From the NCBI RefSeq assembly GCF_020166395.1, contig NZ_JAIQXU010000017.1:53133-117132 (forward strand): a DNA stretch of 64,000 bases, in the 5' to 3' direction. The notes below the pieces were generated by a model. The model made no database searches and was not told where the DNA came from. It worked only from the letters and a program-made list of their open reading frames with translations. The DNA is from Deinococcus betulae. GTDB lineage: Bacteria > Deinococcota > Deinococci > Deinococcales > Deinococcaceae. The position numbers were made by a program, and so were the translations under genes. Shown here piece by piece: positions 35,611 to 48,210 of the stretch (within the stretch, counting starts at the first letter, position 1; every line of letters begins with the position of its first letter).

Positions 35611-35743
35611 TACGGATTCCGTCTGTTTCGTTTACAAATCGGAACAGAACCGATTTGCAAACTCCACGCCCGGAACCCGTTTTGCTCCTCCTCGCTCCGC
35701 TCGGATTTCATCGTTTTGGCAAACGATTCAATCGGAGTCCGTA
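35611..35743 (+). repeat. Dispersed repeat copy A (133 bp)
   Basis: Begins TACGGATTCCGTCTGTT and ends CAATCGGAGTCCGTA, so the ends are near inverted repeats. It contains two internal hairpins (AAATCGG/CCGATTT and ATCGTTT/AAACGAT). The right end touches the cas3 stop codon exactly. About 80% identical to copy B at 58898. Confidence 0.8.
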
Positions 35744-38656
<2,913 letters not shown>

Positions 38657-38704
38657 AGAAGTAGCGTAGCCCCCGAATGCGTCTATTCATGACGCGGCGA
38701 AAGT

Positions 38705-38733
38705 TGCGCTTTTTGTAGACAAATCTTAAAATC
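38705..38733 (+). promoter_or_regulatory. Predicted sigma70-type promoter for hicA
   Basis: TTGCGC at 38705-38710 and TAAAAT at 38728-38733 with 17 bases between, followed by GGGAGG at 38751-38756. It lies in the divergent region before cas3. Confidence 0.5.
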
Positions 38734-38765
38734 TTGACTACCCTATCTAGGGAGGTGAGGTTTCA

Positions 38766-38990
38766 TTGGTCGGCTGAATGTCCCCTCGATTCGGGCGTTC
38801 AAGAGATTCCTGCGGCAACTCGGCTTCGAGCCCCAATCTGGTCTGGGCAAAGGTGACCACGAGGTCTGGGCACATCGGGAGGATAAAACCCGTTACCTGA
38901 CCCTCGACCCTGGACAAGACCCACCCAAGAAAGGCACGTTCAAGCAGATGCTCCGCACCGCCTTTATCTCAGAAGACTTCTTTCGCTGAG
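38766..38990 (+). CDS. hicA: HicA-family mRNA interferase toxin
   Basis: About 74 residues with the HicA fold pattern: IRAFKRFLRQLGFEP, the active His in GKGDHEVW, TRYLTLDPG, and a C-terminal KKGTFKQMLRTAFIS. HicA toxins are small dsRBD-like ribonucleases that cut mRNA. No ATG, GTG or TTG start exists in frame. The best-placed codon is ATT at 38766, nine bases after GGGAGG, with CTG at 38775 as alternative, so translation may be deliberately weak. Its antitoxin gene hicB follows after a 201-base gap that holds half a CRISPR repeat. Confidence 0.72.
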
Positions 38991-39054
38991 GACCCAGCCA
39001 GAGGATTGGGCCACACATCAGGCCCTCTCCTCTGCACATCAGGCGAAAGAATCC

Positions 39055-39073
39055 TGTAGGCGGGGATGTTCCG
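39055..39073 (+). repeat. Solitary half CRISPR repeat between hicA and hicB
   Basis: Nineteen bases, TGTAGGCGGGGATGTTCCG, identical to positions 11-29 of the array 1 repeat (A form, not the G form of array 2). The 10 bases before it do not match the 5' half. No second repeat is found 61 bases away. Confidence 0.85.
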
Positions 39074-39191
39074 GCAGACTGCCATGCGGTAGGGGACTGA
39101 ACTCTCCCATAAAACCTCACCCTGTCCTGTTGAATCGGCCTTTCATCTAGGTAGGCCATAGATTGAAAACCTCTCTTAATGGGGGATTGAA

Positions 39192-39662
39192 ATGATGTCC
39201 CAATATTTGTGCGTTGTCGAACGCGAAGAACACGAGGGGGGCCGCGTCAGTTATGGCGGCTACTGCCTCGACCTGAGCAGCAATGTCATCAGCAAACCCA
39301 CCCGCGAGGACGTCGTTCAAAGCCTGCGAGAAGGCATGGCGCTCAGTCAGTTGTACTTGCAGGCAAACGGTCTGCCTGTGCCTGCAGCGACCAGCACCGA
39401 AGCAGATGTAGAGCGGGAGCAGGACGACGATGAACTGCTCTGGCTGACGCCCGCTGAAACCAACCCCATCAGTCTAGAAATTGGCCGCGCTTTGCAGGCC
39501 CGGCACTGGACGCAGTCAGAGTTGGCCCGCCGCATGGGTGTCCACCGCGCGCAGATTTCGCGTCTGACCGACCCGTTCTACTTCGGGCAAAACCTGGGCA
39601 CCTTGCGCCGCGTGGCCGACGCTTTAGGCGCACGCCTAAATATCCAGCTTGAAGTGAGCTGA
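39192..39662 (+). CDS. hicB: HicB-family antitoxin with XRE helix-turn-helix
   Basis: 156 residues. The N-terminal HicB-like RNase H fold domain (YLCVVEREEHEGGRVSYGGY, CLDLSSNVISKPTREDVVQS) normally masks HicA. The C-terminal XRE helix-turn-helix (ALQARHWTQSELARRMGVHR, AQISRLTDP) binds DNA for autoregulation. Start at ATG 39192 or 39195. It lies downstream of the half repeat and is followed within 8 bases of its stop by a degenerate mini-CRISPR. Confidence 0.85.
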   Translation: MMSQYLCVVEREEHEGGRVSYGGYCLDLSSNVISKPTREDVVQSLREGMALSQLYLQANGLPVPAATSTEADVEREQDDDELLWLTPAETNPISLEIGRALQARHWTQSELARRMGVHRAQISRLTDPFYFGQNLGTLRRVADALGARLNIQLEVS

Positions 39663-39669
39663 TAGCATG

Positions 39670-39759
39670 GATGCTCCTCGCTCAGCGGGGATGACCCACA
39701 TCGTAGGATTGGGTATGGCGTACCGCCAACGTTTTCCCCGTACAAGGCGGGGATGTTCA
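39670..39759 (+). CRISPR. Degenerate two-repeat mini-array with one 32-base pseudo-spacer
   Basis: The second repeat (39731-39759) starts GTTTTCCCCGTAC and ends GGCGGGGATGTTCA, close to the array consensus. Exactly 61 bases upstream, 39670-39698 keeps GCGGGGATG and CC at the right positions, with a decayed 5' half. The sequence between (39699-39730) is 32 bases, the normal spacer length. The orientation matches array 2 and the cas operon. A Cas6e-processed crRNA-like RNA with handle ATGACCCA is conceivable. Confidence 0.75.
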
Positions 39760-39833
39760 AAGACCTCAAGCATCGAAGGACTGGTTAAGGCGAAGCCGCC
39801 AACTAGCTCGCGCCTCAGACATTCATACATTAT

Positions 39834-39901
39834 GCTAGCTGTAGCTGGGAGACCACTCCCCTCCGGGTGCCAGCCCGGAGAGGGCGGGAGGGTCTACTAG
39901 C
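39834..39901 (+). ncRNA. Strong hairpin RNA candidate upstream of cas8e
   Basis: Outer GCTAG/CTAGC, then AGACC/GGTCT, CTCCC/GGGAG and CTCCGGG/CCCGGAG pair in nested order with small bulges around a short loop. No T-tract follows, so it is not a standard terminator. It could be the 3' end of a regulatory RNA, a processed leader, or a relic of an IS605-type element. Confidence 0.45.
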
Positions 39902-39982
39902 AACCTCCGTAGATTGCTGTCATCAGTTTAGCGCCTGAACAGCGTCTCTTTGCTCCTCGCGCTCATAAATGTGGGAGGGTAT

Positions 39983-40138
39983 ATGAGCAACGACGATATT
40001 AGGCAGGCATTTGCAGCAGCTAGCAGACGTGCACGCCTGAGATGGCCAGCAGATTTAGACGAATTTATACGTTATTTCAGGCAAGAGTTGGAAATCGAGC
40101 TGGCCGAAGCATGGGGAAGGCAGAAAGGTTATTGCTAA
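39983..40138 (+). CDS. Small hypothetical protein (51 aa) before cas8e
   Basis: ATG at 39983 with GGGAGGG just upstream. The soluble helical product, starting MSNDDIRQAFAAASRR and ending GRQKGYC, belongs to no family that I recognise. It lies between the mini-array/hairpin and the Cascade operon, 108 bases before the cas8e start. If the repeat-like RNA represses something nearby, this gene is one possible target. Confidence 0.5.
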   Translation: MSNDDIRQAFAAASRRARLRWPADLDEFIRYFRQELEIELAEAWGRQKGYC

Positions 40139-40175
40139 GCCTTAGTGAGTCTGCCTGACTCCTATTTCTTGCTGG

Positions 40176-40204
40176 GTGTCATGGCTTTTATAAAGCTGTG
40201 ACAC
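40176..40204 (+). promoter_or_regulatory. 29-base palindromic operator candidate at the Cascade promoter
   Basis: GTGTCA and GCTTT on the left are mirrored by AAAGC and TGACAC on the right, around a TATAAA-like centre (40189-40194). It ends 42 bases before the cas8e start. The likely binder is the WYL regulator or HicB. Confidence 0.6.
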
Positions 40205-40246
40205 TTAAGCGACACCCTCTTTGCACACTTCCCCTTGGAGGTGACC

Positions 40247-41932
40247 TTGGACAGTTTTCCGTTGTTAGACCGGGAATGGATTCCCACTGTGACGCTGGAT
40301 GGTCAGAGGCGGCTGGTCTCTCTGCGCGAGTCGTTGCTGAACGCCGCGCTGTACCGCCGGATTGACGCTGGGCATCCGCTCCAGACGCCCGCGCTGTACC
40401 GCCTGCACCTGGCGATCTTGCACCGGGCGCTAAGAGGCCCCAAGGATGAGGGGCAAGCCGCCGACTGGTATCTGCAAGGGTTCCCCAGGGAACAGCTAGA
40501 GACTTACCTGGACGCGCACGCAGCGCGGTTTCATCTGTTTGGGCCGCAGCCTTTCATGCAGGTGGCGGGTCTGGACCCAGCGCACGAGGGGGAAAACTTC
40601 CGCAGCCACTGGGCCAGAATCAGCGGTGAGCAGGGCAGCGCCAACACCACTGCGCTGTTCAACGTGGAGGCCCGGCCCGGAGGCAGCCGTTCGGACGCCC
40701 TGACGCCTGAGGAAGCGGCCCTGCGCCTGGTCGAGCATCAGACCTTCGCGCTGGGAGGGTTGATTAAGCGTTTCACCACAGCCGCCCGCGCCGCGCCCAT
40801 CGCCACGGCTGCCCTATTTCTAGCCGAGGGTAGCACCCTGCACCAGACACTGTGCTTAAACCTCGTGCCCTACCGTCAGGCCATGCAGGACCACGACCTG
40901 CCGTCCTGGGAGCGCCCACAGCAGACGGTGGCCGGTATCCGCGCGCTTTATGACCCGGAACGGCCAGTGGCTGCCAGAGGCTACGTCAGCCGCTACATGT
41001 GGCCCAGCCGCAGCGTCCTGCTGTTGCCCGAAGAGACCCCCGAGGGCCTGGTGGTGCGCACCATCGGCTTTGGAGCGGGTGAACCACTCGAAGGGCTGGG
41101 CGAGGGGGCCGGGGCCAACGTGGACCCAATGGTCACGCTGCGCACAGGTGAGCAGCCCTTTCCCTACAAACTGCGCCGCGACCGCCTGCTGTGGCGCGAC
41201 CTGACGGCGCTGCTGCCCGACCCGGCACAGACGGTCAAAGAAACTAAAGGGAAGGCGAAGCCATTTCCTGGCCGCGCCCCCGAAACTCTGCTGCATGCAG
41301 GGGGCGTGATGCGCACGGTGGCCGAACGGGTCAGGGCTTCTGAGGCCACGCGGCCACCTCTCCCCTCTCAAACGGAGGCGGCCCCCGCCTGGGCAGAAGG
41401 CACCGCCGATGCCCGCGCCGCTCATCCTGTGATTCCCATGCTGGCCTTCGGACAATTGACGGACCAGGGCAAGGCGTTCGCTATGCGGCAAGAGTCGTAT
41501 ACACTGCCCGAAGCCTTCATTCAGAACCCGGAGAACTTCCGGAATCACATCGGAGACGCACTGGGCGACGCGACGGCCCTGGGCGACACGCTGCGACAGG
41601 CTGTGCGGCGCCTGGCCACTGCCCTGCTGGGACGCGGCGGCGAGCGCGAGCCGCACAAAGACGACGTGAGCAAACTTGCTTCTCAGATTCCCGCCGAACT
41701 GACGTACTGGGCCGGGTTGGAGGCACCGTTCCGCACCTACCTGCTGGCACTGGACAGCGACCCGGCCGCCGCCCGGCAGGGCTGGCACCACGCCCTGAGC
41801 CGCGCGGGCCGGGCCGCCTGGCGCACCGCCGAGGAAGCGGCGGGCCTGAACGCGGTGGGGCTACGGGCTGTGCAGGTAGCCGGGAGGCCGCTGTTTGCTG
41901 CCCTGGCTCAGTTCAAGACGGAGGACGCATGA
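40247..41932 (+). CDS. cse1: Cascade large subunit Cas8e (Cse1/CasA)
   Basis: 561 residues. Cas8e recognises the PAM and recruits Cas3 in type I-E Cascade. The N-terminus [13 protein letters not shown] matches the family. The TTG at 40247 was chosen: GGAGG at 40237-40241 lies five bases upstream, and it gives the usual N-terminus. The TTG at 40235 is an alternative. A four-helix-bundle C-terminal domain is expected in the last ~180 residues. It overlaps cse2 as ATGA, so it heads the seven-gene cas operon. Confidence 0.93.
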   Translation: MDSFPLLDREWIPTVTLDGQRRLVSLRESLLNAALYRRIDAGHPLQTPALYRLHLAILHRALRGPKDEGQAADWYLQGFPREQLETYLDAHAARFHLFGPQPFMQVAGLDPAHEGENFRSHWARISGEQGSANTTALFNVEARPGGSRSDALTPEEAALRLVEHQTFALGGLIKRFTTAARAAPIATAALFLAEGSTLHQTLCLNLVPYRQAMQDHDLPSWERPQQTVAGIRALYDPERPVAARGYVSRYMWPSRSVLLLPEETPEGLVVRTIGFGAGEPLEGLGEGAGANVDPMVTLRTGEQPFPYKLRRDRLLWRDLTALLPDPAQTVKETKGKAKPFPGRAPETLLHAGGVMRTVAERVRASEATRPPLPSQTEAAPAWAEGTADARAAHPVIPMLAFGQLTDQGKAFAMRQESYTLPEAFIQNPENFRNHIGDALGDATALGDTLRQAVRRLATALLGRGGEREPHKDDVSKLASQIPAELTYWAGLEAPFRTYLLALDSDPAAARQGWHHALSRAGRAAWRTAEEAAGLNAVGLRAVQVAGRPLFAALAQFKTEDA

Positions 41933-42563
41933 CACAGAGACCCACCGACGAACGCCCTGCACGGTTCGTGGCCGAACTGAACAGGCTGGAACGTGGCCCC
42001 CGGGCACAACTCCGGCGTGGCCTGGGCGGCGACGAGCGCAGCGTGTACTGGCTCGAAGGGATATACGCCCGCACCGGCTATGACAGGGCGCAGCCTTATG
42101 AGAGGGCGGCCCTGCAACTGCTGGCGGGCCTATACGCCCTGCAGCCCAAGACCGACGACGACAGCGACCTCACTGAGGACACGTCCCCAGAACCTCCAGA
42201 AAAAGCCGCCAAAGCCAACACCATTGGCCGACTGATGGGCCGCCTGTATCTGGCACAGGACGCGCGGCCCAGCACAGAAAAGCGCTTTCTGGCCCTGCTG
42301 GACACCGACCGCGACGGCCTGAACCACCAGTTGCGACAGGCGGTGATGCTGCTCAGTGCAGGCGACCTGACCCCCGACTGGGTGCGTCTGACCGGCGACC
42401 TGCTGCACTGGGGCGACAGTGTGCGCCGCCAGTGGGCACAGGACTTTTACCAGGAAACCGCGCCCAAGGCCCCGTCCCGCCAGGACACGGCCGACGACGA
42501 CAGCACAGGCGACGAACCCTTGACCCGCACGATAGACACCGACGACACCGAGGAAGGTATCTG

Positions 42564-42564
<1 letters not shown>
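41929..42564 (+). CDS. cse2: Cascade small subunit Cas11e (Cse2/CasB)
   Basis: 211 residues, helical. Two copies stabilise the R-loop along the belly of Cascade. Family-like parts are [20 protein letters not shown] near the N-terminus and [10 protein letters not shown] in the middle. Compared with E. coli it has an Asp/Glu-rich insert and an acidic C-terminal tail ([11 protein letters not shown]) of about 30 residues. It starts within the cse1 stop and ends one base into the cas7 start. Confidence 0.92.
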
Positions 42565-43721
<1,157 letters not shown>

Positions 43722-43723
43722 GC

Positions 43724-44443
43724 GTGGCGACCCTGCTGCTCCGGCTGGTGGGCCCCATGCAGACGTGGGGCACCCAGAGCAAATTTGATGACCGCGACAC
43801 CGAAAGGGCCCCCAGCCGAAGCGGGGTGCTGGGGCTGTGCGCCGCCGCCCTGGGGATTGACCGCGCCGCGCCTGTTGATGACCTGGTGGCCCTGGGCTTT
43901 GGCGTGCGCGTTGACCGGCCCGGCGGGGTCGGGCGCGACTACCACACCGCGCAGCTGGTCCCCGGCCATCCCAAGACCAAGACCGATGTCACCACCCGCT
44001 TTTACCTGGCCGACGCCGCATTCTGGGCCGGCCTGGAAGGTGACCCTGACCTGCTGACCCGCCTGAACGCAGCGCTGAAAAATCCGCACTGGCCGCTCTC
44101 GCTGGGCCGCCGGGCGTTTCAGGCCAGCCTGCCCATCTTCACGGAACACGGGCCGCTGGACCTGCCTCTGTGGGAGGCCTTGAGTGAGGCGCCCAGCCTC
44201 CGCCGGCCCCCCGCCCAGCCCTGGGAGGACACAGACACCTCTCCCTACACGCTGGTCATGGACCGCGAGGCTGTGCCCGAGTCGCAGCGCGCCAAAGCGT
44301 CTCCCTCGCGCTGGCAGGACGTGCCAGCTGGACCGTTTGCCGGGCGGCGTTACGTGTCCCGCGACGTGCTGACGCTGACCGTTCCACTGGACGTGCCCCC
44401 CGACCCCTGGGTCAGCCGCGCTGCGCCGCAGGAGGTGGGCTGA
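43724..44443 (+). CDS. cas5e: Cascade subunit Cas5e (CasD)
   Basis: 239 residues. It caps the 5' handle of the crRNA. The family N-terminus [20 protein letters not shown] and [17 protein letters not shown] are clear. GTG start two bases after cas7. The stop overlaps the cas6e start by one base. Nothing unusual. Confidence 0.94.
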   Translation: MATLLLRLVGPMQTWGTQSKFDDRDTERAPSRSGVLGLCAAALGIDRAAPVDDLVALGFGVRVDRPGGVGRDYHTAQLVPGHPKTKTDVTTRFYLADAAFWAGLEGDPDLLTRLNAALKNPHWPLSLGRRAFQASLPIFTEHGPLDLPLWEALSEAPSLRRPPAQPWEDTDTSPYTLVMDREAVPESQRAKASPSRWQDVPAGPFAGRRYVSRDVLTLTVPLDVPPDPWVSRAAPQEVG

Positions 44444-45114
44444 TGTACCTTTCTCACCTCTTTTTAAGTGAACGCCACCGCCAGGCGGCGGGCGACCTGC
44501 GCAGCGCCTATGGCCTGCACCAGACCCTGCGCTGGGGCTTTCCCGGTGCTGGTGAGGCTGGTGTGCCACTGCCGGGCGGCGAGCGCCTGCTGTGGCGCAA
44601 AGACACCTGGTCGGAAGATGGCCAGGAACAAGCGTTCATCGTCTGCCAGAGCGTCACCCACCCAGACTGGCAAGCGGTAGAGGACCGCTGGCCGGGGTAC
44701 TTCCGGCGAGCCCCGGAGGTTAAAGTGCTGGACCTGGGGGGCCTGCGCACTGGCGACCAGCTGCGCTTTCGGCTGCGGGCCAACGTGACCGTCAGCCGTT
44801 TCCGCGACGGGCAGGACCGGGAACGCGACCCCCGCACCAAGCGGGAAGCCCTGCGCGGCGCGCGCGAACAGCTGGCGTGGCTGGACCGCCAGGGCGAACG
44901 CGGCGGCTTTCGCGTGCTGGGCGCCGACATTGCCCAGAGCGGCAACGTCCGCCTGTACAAGTCGGCCAACCCCAGGCCCCTGACCCTGTTTGCCGTGACC
45001 TTTGAAGGCGTGCTGCACGTGGAGGACACCGCACAGCTGGGGCAGACCGTCGGGCACGGTCTCGGCAAAGCAAAGGCGCTGGGCTTTGGGCTGCTGAGCC
45101 TGGCGCGGCGGTAA
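44443..45114 (+). CDS. cas6e: crRNA endoribonuclease Cas6e (Cse3/CasE)
   Basis: 223 residues. It cuts pre-crRNA at the base of the repeat hairpin and stays bound to the 3' stem. The catalytic His26 lies in [12 protein letters not shown], at the same number as in the Thermus enzyme, and the C-terminal Gly-rich loop is [13 protein letters not shown]. It should process the transcripts of both arrays, since their stems are identical. Confidence 0.95.
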   Translation: MYLSHLFLSERHRQAAGDLRSAYGLHQTLRWGFPGAGEAGVPLPGGERLLWRKDTWSEDGQEQAFIVCQSVTHPDWQAVEDRWPGYFRRAPEVKVLDLGGLRTGDQLRFRLRANVTVSRFRDGQDRERDPRTKREALRGAREQLAWLDRQGERGGFRVLGADIAQSGNVRLYKSANPRPLTLFAVTFEGVLHVEDTAQLGQTVGHGLGKAKALGFGLLSLARR

Positions 45115-45117
45115 GCC

Positions 45118-46065
45118 GTGACCGGCGAAGGCAACGCCATCATCTGGAAACGGCAGAACCTGCGCGAGCTGCCCAAGTTCCGTGACGGCACCGGCTACCT
45201 GTACCTGGAACACACCCGGCTGGAGCAGGACGGCCGTAGCATCCAGGCGTTTCACCCTGACGGCATGGTGACCATTCCGGTTGCCAGCCTGGGGGTGCTG
45301 CTCCTGGGGCCGGGCAGCACCGTCAGCCACAGCGCCATGAAGGCCATGTCCGACACCGGCTGCTCGGTGCTGTGGGTGGGGGAACAGGGGGTGCGCCTGT
45401 ACGCCAGCGGGGTGGGCGAGGCGCGCGGTTCGGTCCGGTTGCAGCGGCAAGCCCGGCTGTGGGCCCACCCCAAAAGTCACCTGCGCGTCGTGCGGCAGAT
45501 GTATGCCATGCGCTTCCCGGAGGGGCTCCCCCAGGGCCTGACCCTGCAACAGATTCGGGGCCGTGAGGGCGCGCGGGTGCGGGACGCCTACGCCCGCTAC
45601 AGCAGGGCGCACGGCGTCAAATGGACGGAGCGCAAATACAACCGGGCCAACTGGGACGACGCGACGCCGATCAACAAGGCCCTGAGCAGCGGCACGTCCT
45701 GCCTGTATGGGCTGGCCCACGCGGCCATCCTCAGCTGCGGGTACAGTCCGGGCCTGGGGTTTATTCACACGGGCAAGCAGCTGAGTTTCGTGTATGACGT
45801 GGCCGACCTGTACAAGCTGGAGGTGGTCTTGCCCACCGCCTTCCGCGAGGCGGCGCGCGGCCCAGACGAGCTTGACCGCCGGGTGCGCCAGGGCCTACGG
45901 GACCACATGACGAACCTGCGGCTCTTGGAGCGGATGGCCAACGACCTCCTGACCCTGCTGGACGACCACCACGAGGAGGACGGCGATGACGACGATGTGG
46001 GCGACTTGTGGGACCCCGACGGCGACGTGGCTGGCGGGGTGAATCATGCTGGTGATGACGCTTGA
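45118..46065 (+). CDS. cas1e: CRISPR integrase Cas1e
   Basis: 315 residues. With Cas2 it integrates new spacers at the leader end. The metal ligands are intact: Glu150 ([11 protein letters not shown]), His217 (GFIHTGKQ), and Asp227 and Asp230 (YDVADLYK), with the same spacing as E. coli Cas1. The C-terminus is unusually acidic (a run of Glu/Asp/His after residue 280). GTG start at 45118. The last 20 bases overlap cas2. Confidence 0.97.
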   Translation: MTGEGNAIIWKRQNLRELPKFRDGTGYLYLEHTRLEQDGRSIQAFHPDGMVTIPVASLGVLLLGPGSTVSHSAMKAMSDTGCSVLWVGEQGVRLYASGVGEARGSVRLQRQARLWAHPKSHLRVVRQMYAMRFPEGLPQGLTLQQIRGREGARVRDAYARYSRAHGVKWTERKYNRANWDDATPINKALSSGTSCLYGLAHAAILSCGYSPGLGFIHTGKQLSFVYDVADLYKLEVVLPTAFREAARGPDELDRRVRQGLRDHMTNLRLLERMANDLLTLLDDHHEEDGDDDDVGDLWDPDGDVAGGVNHAGDDA

Positions 46066-46378
46066 AAAGGTGCCCCCCAGCCTGCGCGGCGAGCTGACCC
46101 GCTGGCTGATAGAGGTGCAAACGGGCGTCTACGTGGGGCGGGTCAGCGCCACGGTGCGCGACCTGCTGTGGGACAAGGTGGTACAGCACGCCCGCGCGGG
46201 CCGCTGCACGCAGGTGTACCGCACCAACACCGAGCAGGGCTTTGCCATCCGCATGCACGGCGAGCAGCACCGCACGCTGCTGGACCTAGAAGGTTACGCG
46301 CTGGTGGCTGTGCGCGACGCCCGCCACGCAGAATTGATGCGGGACTATCAACCTCCCGAGGAACTTGAAACTTTGTGA
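46046..46378 (+). CDS. cas2e: CRISPR adaptation protein Cas2e
   Basis: 110 residues of the type I-E Cas2 family. [39 protein letters not shown] and [13 protein letters not shown] are characteristic. It forms the central dimer of the integration complex. It starts inside cas1 by a 20-base overlap and ends 67 bases before array 2, so adaptation genes and array are adjacent. Confidence 0.96.
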   Translation: MLVMTLEKVPPSLRGELTRWLIEVQTGVYVGRVSATVRDLLWDKVVQHARAGRCTQVYRTNTEQGFAIRMHGEQHRTLLDLEGYALVAVRDARHAELMRDYQPPEELETL

Positions 46379-46445
46379 CTTGAAAAGCACGAGGTGTAAG
46401 GCCCTTGGTAGTGGTGAGGGGCGGCCGGTACCGTTATCCCAAAGT
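46379..46445 (+). promoter_or_regulatory. Leader of CRISPR array 2
   Basis: 67 bases between the cas2 stop and the first repeat. It contains TGAAAA, GTGTAAGG, CCCTTGGT, GCGGCCGG and a terminal CCCAAAGT before the repeat, in the same order as parts of the array 1 leader. Confidence 0.7.
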
Positions 46446-47999
46446 GTTTTCCCCGTGTGGGCGGGGATGTTCCGGAGGCAGCCAGGACAGGCGCACCAGG
46501 GCGGAGGTTTTCCCCGTGTGGGCGGGGATGTTCCATCTTCGTTCAAGACGCGTTCCGTGTAGGCCAGGTTTTCCCCGTGTGGGCGGGGATGTTCCGCCAT
46601 CGCTGGATTTGCCACCCTGACCACCAGCGTTTTCCCCGTGTGGGCGGGGATGTTCCGTGAAGGACGCGGCCCAGCAGAACCCAGCCGCGGTTTTCCCCGT
46701 GTGGGCGGGGATGTTCCGCGCGTGCGGCGGATTCTGCGTCGTACACGCTAGTTTTCCCCGTGTGGGCGGGGATGTTCCGCTGGGGAACGTCTCGCGGTAC
46801 AGCTTGCGCTCGTTTTCCCCGTGTGGGCGGGGATGTTCCGACCGTTCCGGGTGGCTATTACGCCACCCAATTGTTTTCCCCGTGTGGGCGGGGATGTTCC
46901 GGCCAGCCAGAAAGAGAAGCGGGATCCGAAGGAGTTTTCCCCGTGTGGGCGGGGATGTTCCTACATCATCACTACTTCCATGTCCCAGCAAAACGTTTTC
47001 CCCGTGTGGGCGGGGATGTTCCGCTGTGAATTTATAACCATTTTCAGCTAAAAATGTTTTCCCCGTGTGGGCGGGGATGTTCCGATTCCCGCGCTGTGGA
47101 CGCACAGTTGCGGGGTGTTTTCCCCGTGTGGGCGGGGATGTTCCGTCAAGACCGAGCAGCTGCCTGTGCAGGTCGGTGTTTTCCCCGTGTGGGCGGGGAT
47201 GTTCCGCAGTTGGGTGGACCCGGCAGTGGCTGGTGCTGGTTTTCCCCGTGTGGGCGGGGATGTTCCGCGTTTGCGAAGTTCAGTTCGGGCGACATCCTGG
47301 TTTTCCCCGTGTGGGCGGGGATGTTCCGTGGTATGAGCGCCTGGGCTGGGCGCTGTTCGGGTTTTCCCCGTGTGGGCGGGGATGTTCCGAGGACATCGAC
47401 CCGGAAGTGATGCAGGAAATCGTTTTCCCCGTGTGGGCGGGGATGTTCCGGTCATGACGCCACCTTCGCCGCCGACTGGGGCGTTTTCCCCGTGTGGGCG
47501 GGGATGTTCCGGCGCAGACCGAACCCCGCGCCCCTGACCCCGCGTTTTCCCCGTGTGGGCGGGGATGTTCCTAAGGGCTAATATCTTAACAATGGCCGAC
47601 TCTGGTTTTCCCCGTGTGGGCGGGGATGTTCCTACACCAGGCCTTCTTCTCTTTGCCGGTGGCACGTTTTCCCCGTGTGGGCGGGGATGTTCCGTTCACG
47701 CATGACCCAGCTCATTTTCAGATAGAGTTTTCCCCGTGTGGGCGGGGATGTTCCGCACATTGTCGCCATGCTGCGGGCGCATGGCCCGTTTTCCCCGTGT
47801 GGGCGGTGATGTTCCGTGATCAGTGTGGACTCAGAGAAGGGCGGTGTCGTTTTCCCCGTGTGGGCGGAGATGTTACGCAGACGGGCAAAATTTCGCTCGC
47901 GCCTCAATTGTTTTCCCCCTATGGGCAGGAATGTTGCGAGGGCGCACGTTTGCTAGCAGGTGCGCAGGAGGTTTTCCCTGTGTGGACGGGGATGTTCCG
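46446..47999 (+). CRISPR. CRISPR array 2, type I-E, 26 repeats / 25 spacers
   Basis: Perfect 61-base period: the first repeat is at 46446 and the last at 47971, 25 units apart. The repeat begins GTTTTCCCCGTGTGGG, with a G where array 1 has an A in the hairpin loop, and ends CGGGGATGTTCCG. The last four repeats (47788, 47849, 47910, 47971) carry increasing mutations, marking the trailer end. The direction matches the cas operon and the leader lies directly after cas2. Confidence 0.98.
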
Positions 48000-48210
48000 C
48001 CCTACGTGTCCTCCACCGGCCCGGAGGACACTGCGCCTCAGCCCCTGACCGGGCAGACCCGCGCTTGACTTCGCAAGCATCAAGATGGCTTGGCGCTCCC
48101 CCAGTCATCAACAAAGCCCTCATCATTCGCGTCTTCCTTTCAGCCCCTCGGCGCGGGATGATGCGGGCGTTCGCCGGCTTCTCTATTCTCCCCTATCCCG
48201 GAGGTTTTCT

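Noticed and set aside
39399..39440. Partial pseudo-spacer seed match inside hicB (ACGATG on the plus strand).
   Set aside because: Only six contiguous bases, inside the coding region and without the expected AAG PAM; not enough to name a target.
39950..39982. Upstream TTG extension of the 51-aa gene.
   Set aside because: The ATG at 39983 has a much better ribosome site.
46286..48068. Open frames on both strands over array 2.
   Set aside because: Same artefact from the repeat; no ribosome sites or conserved protein.
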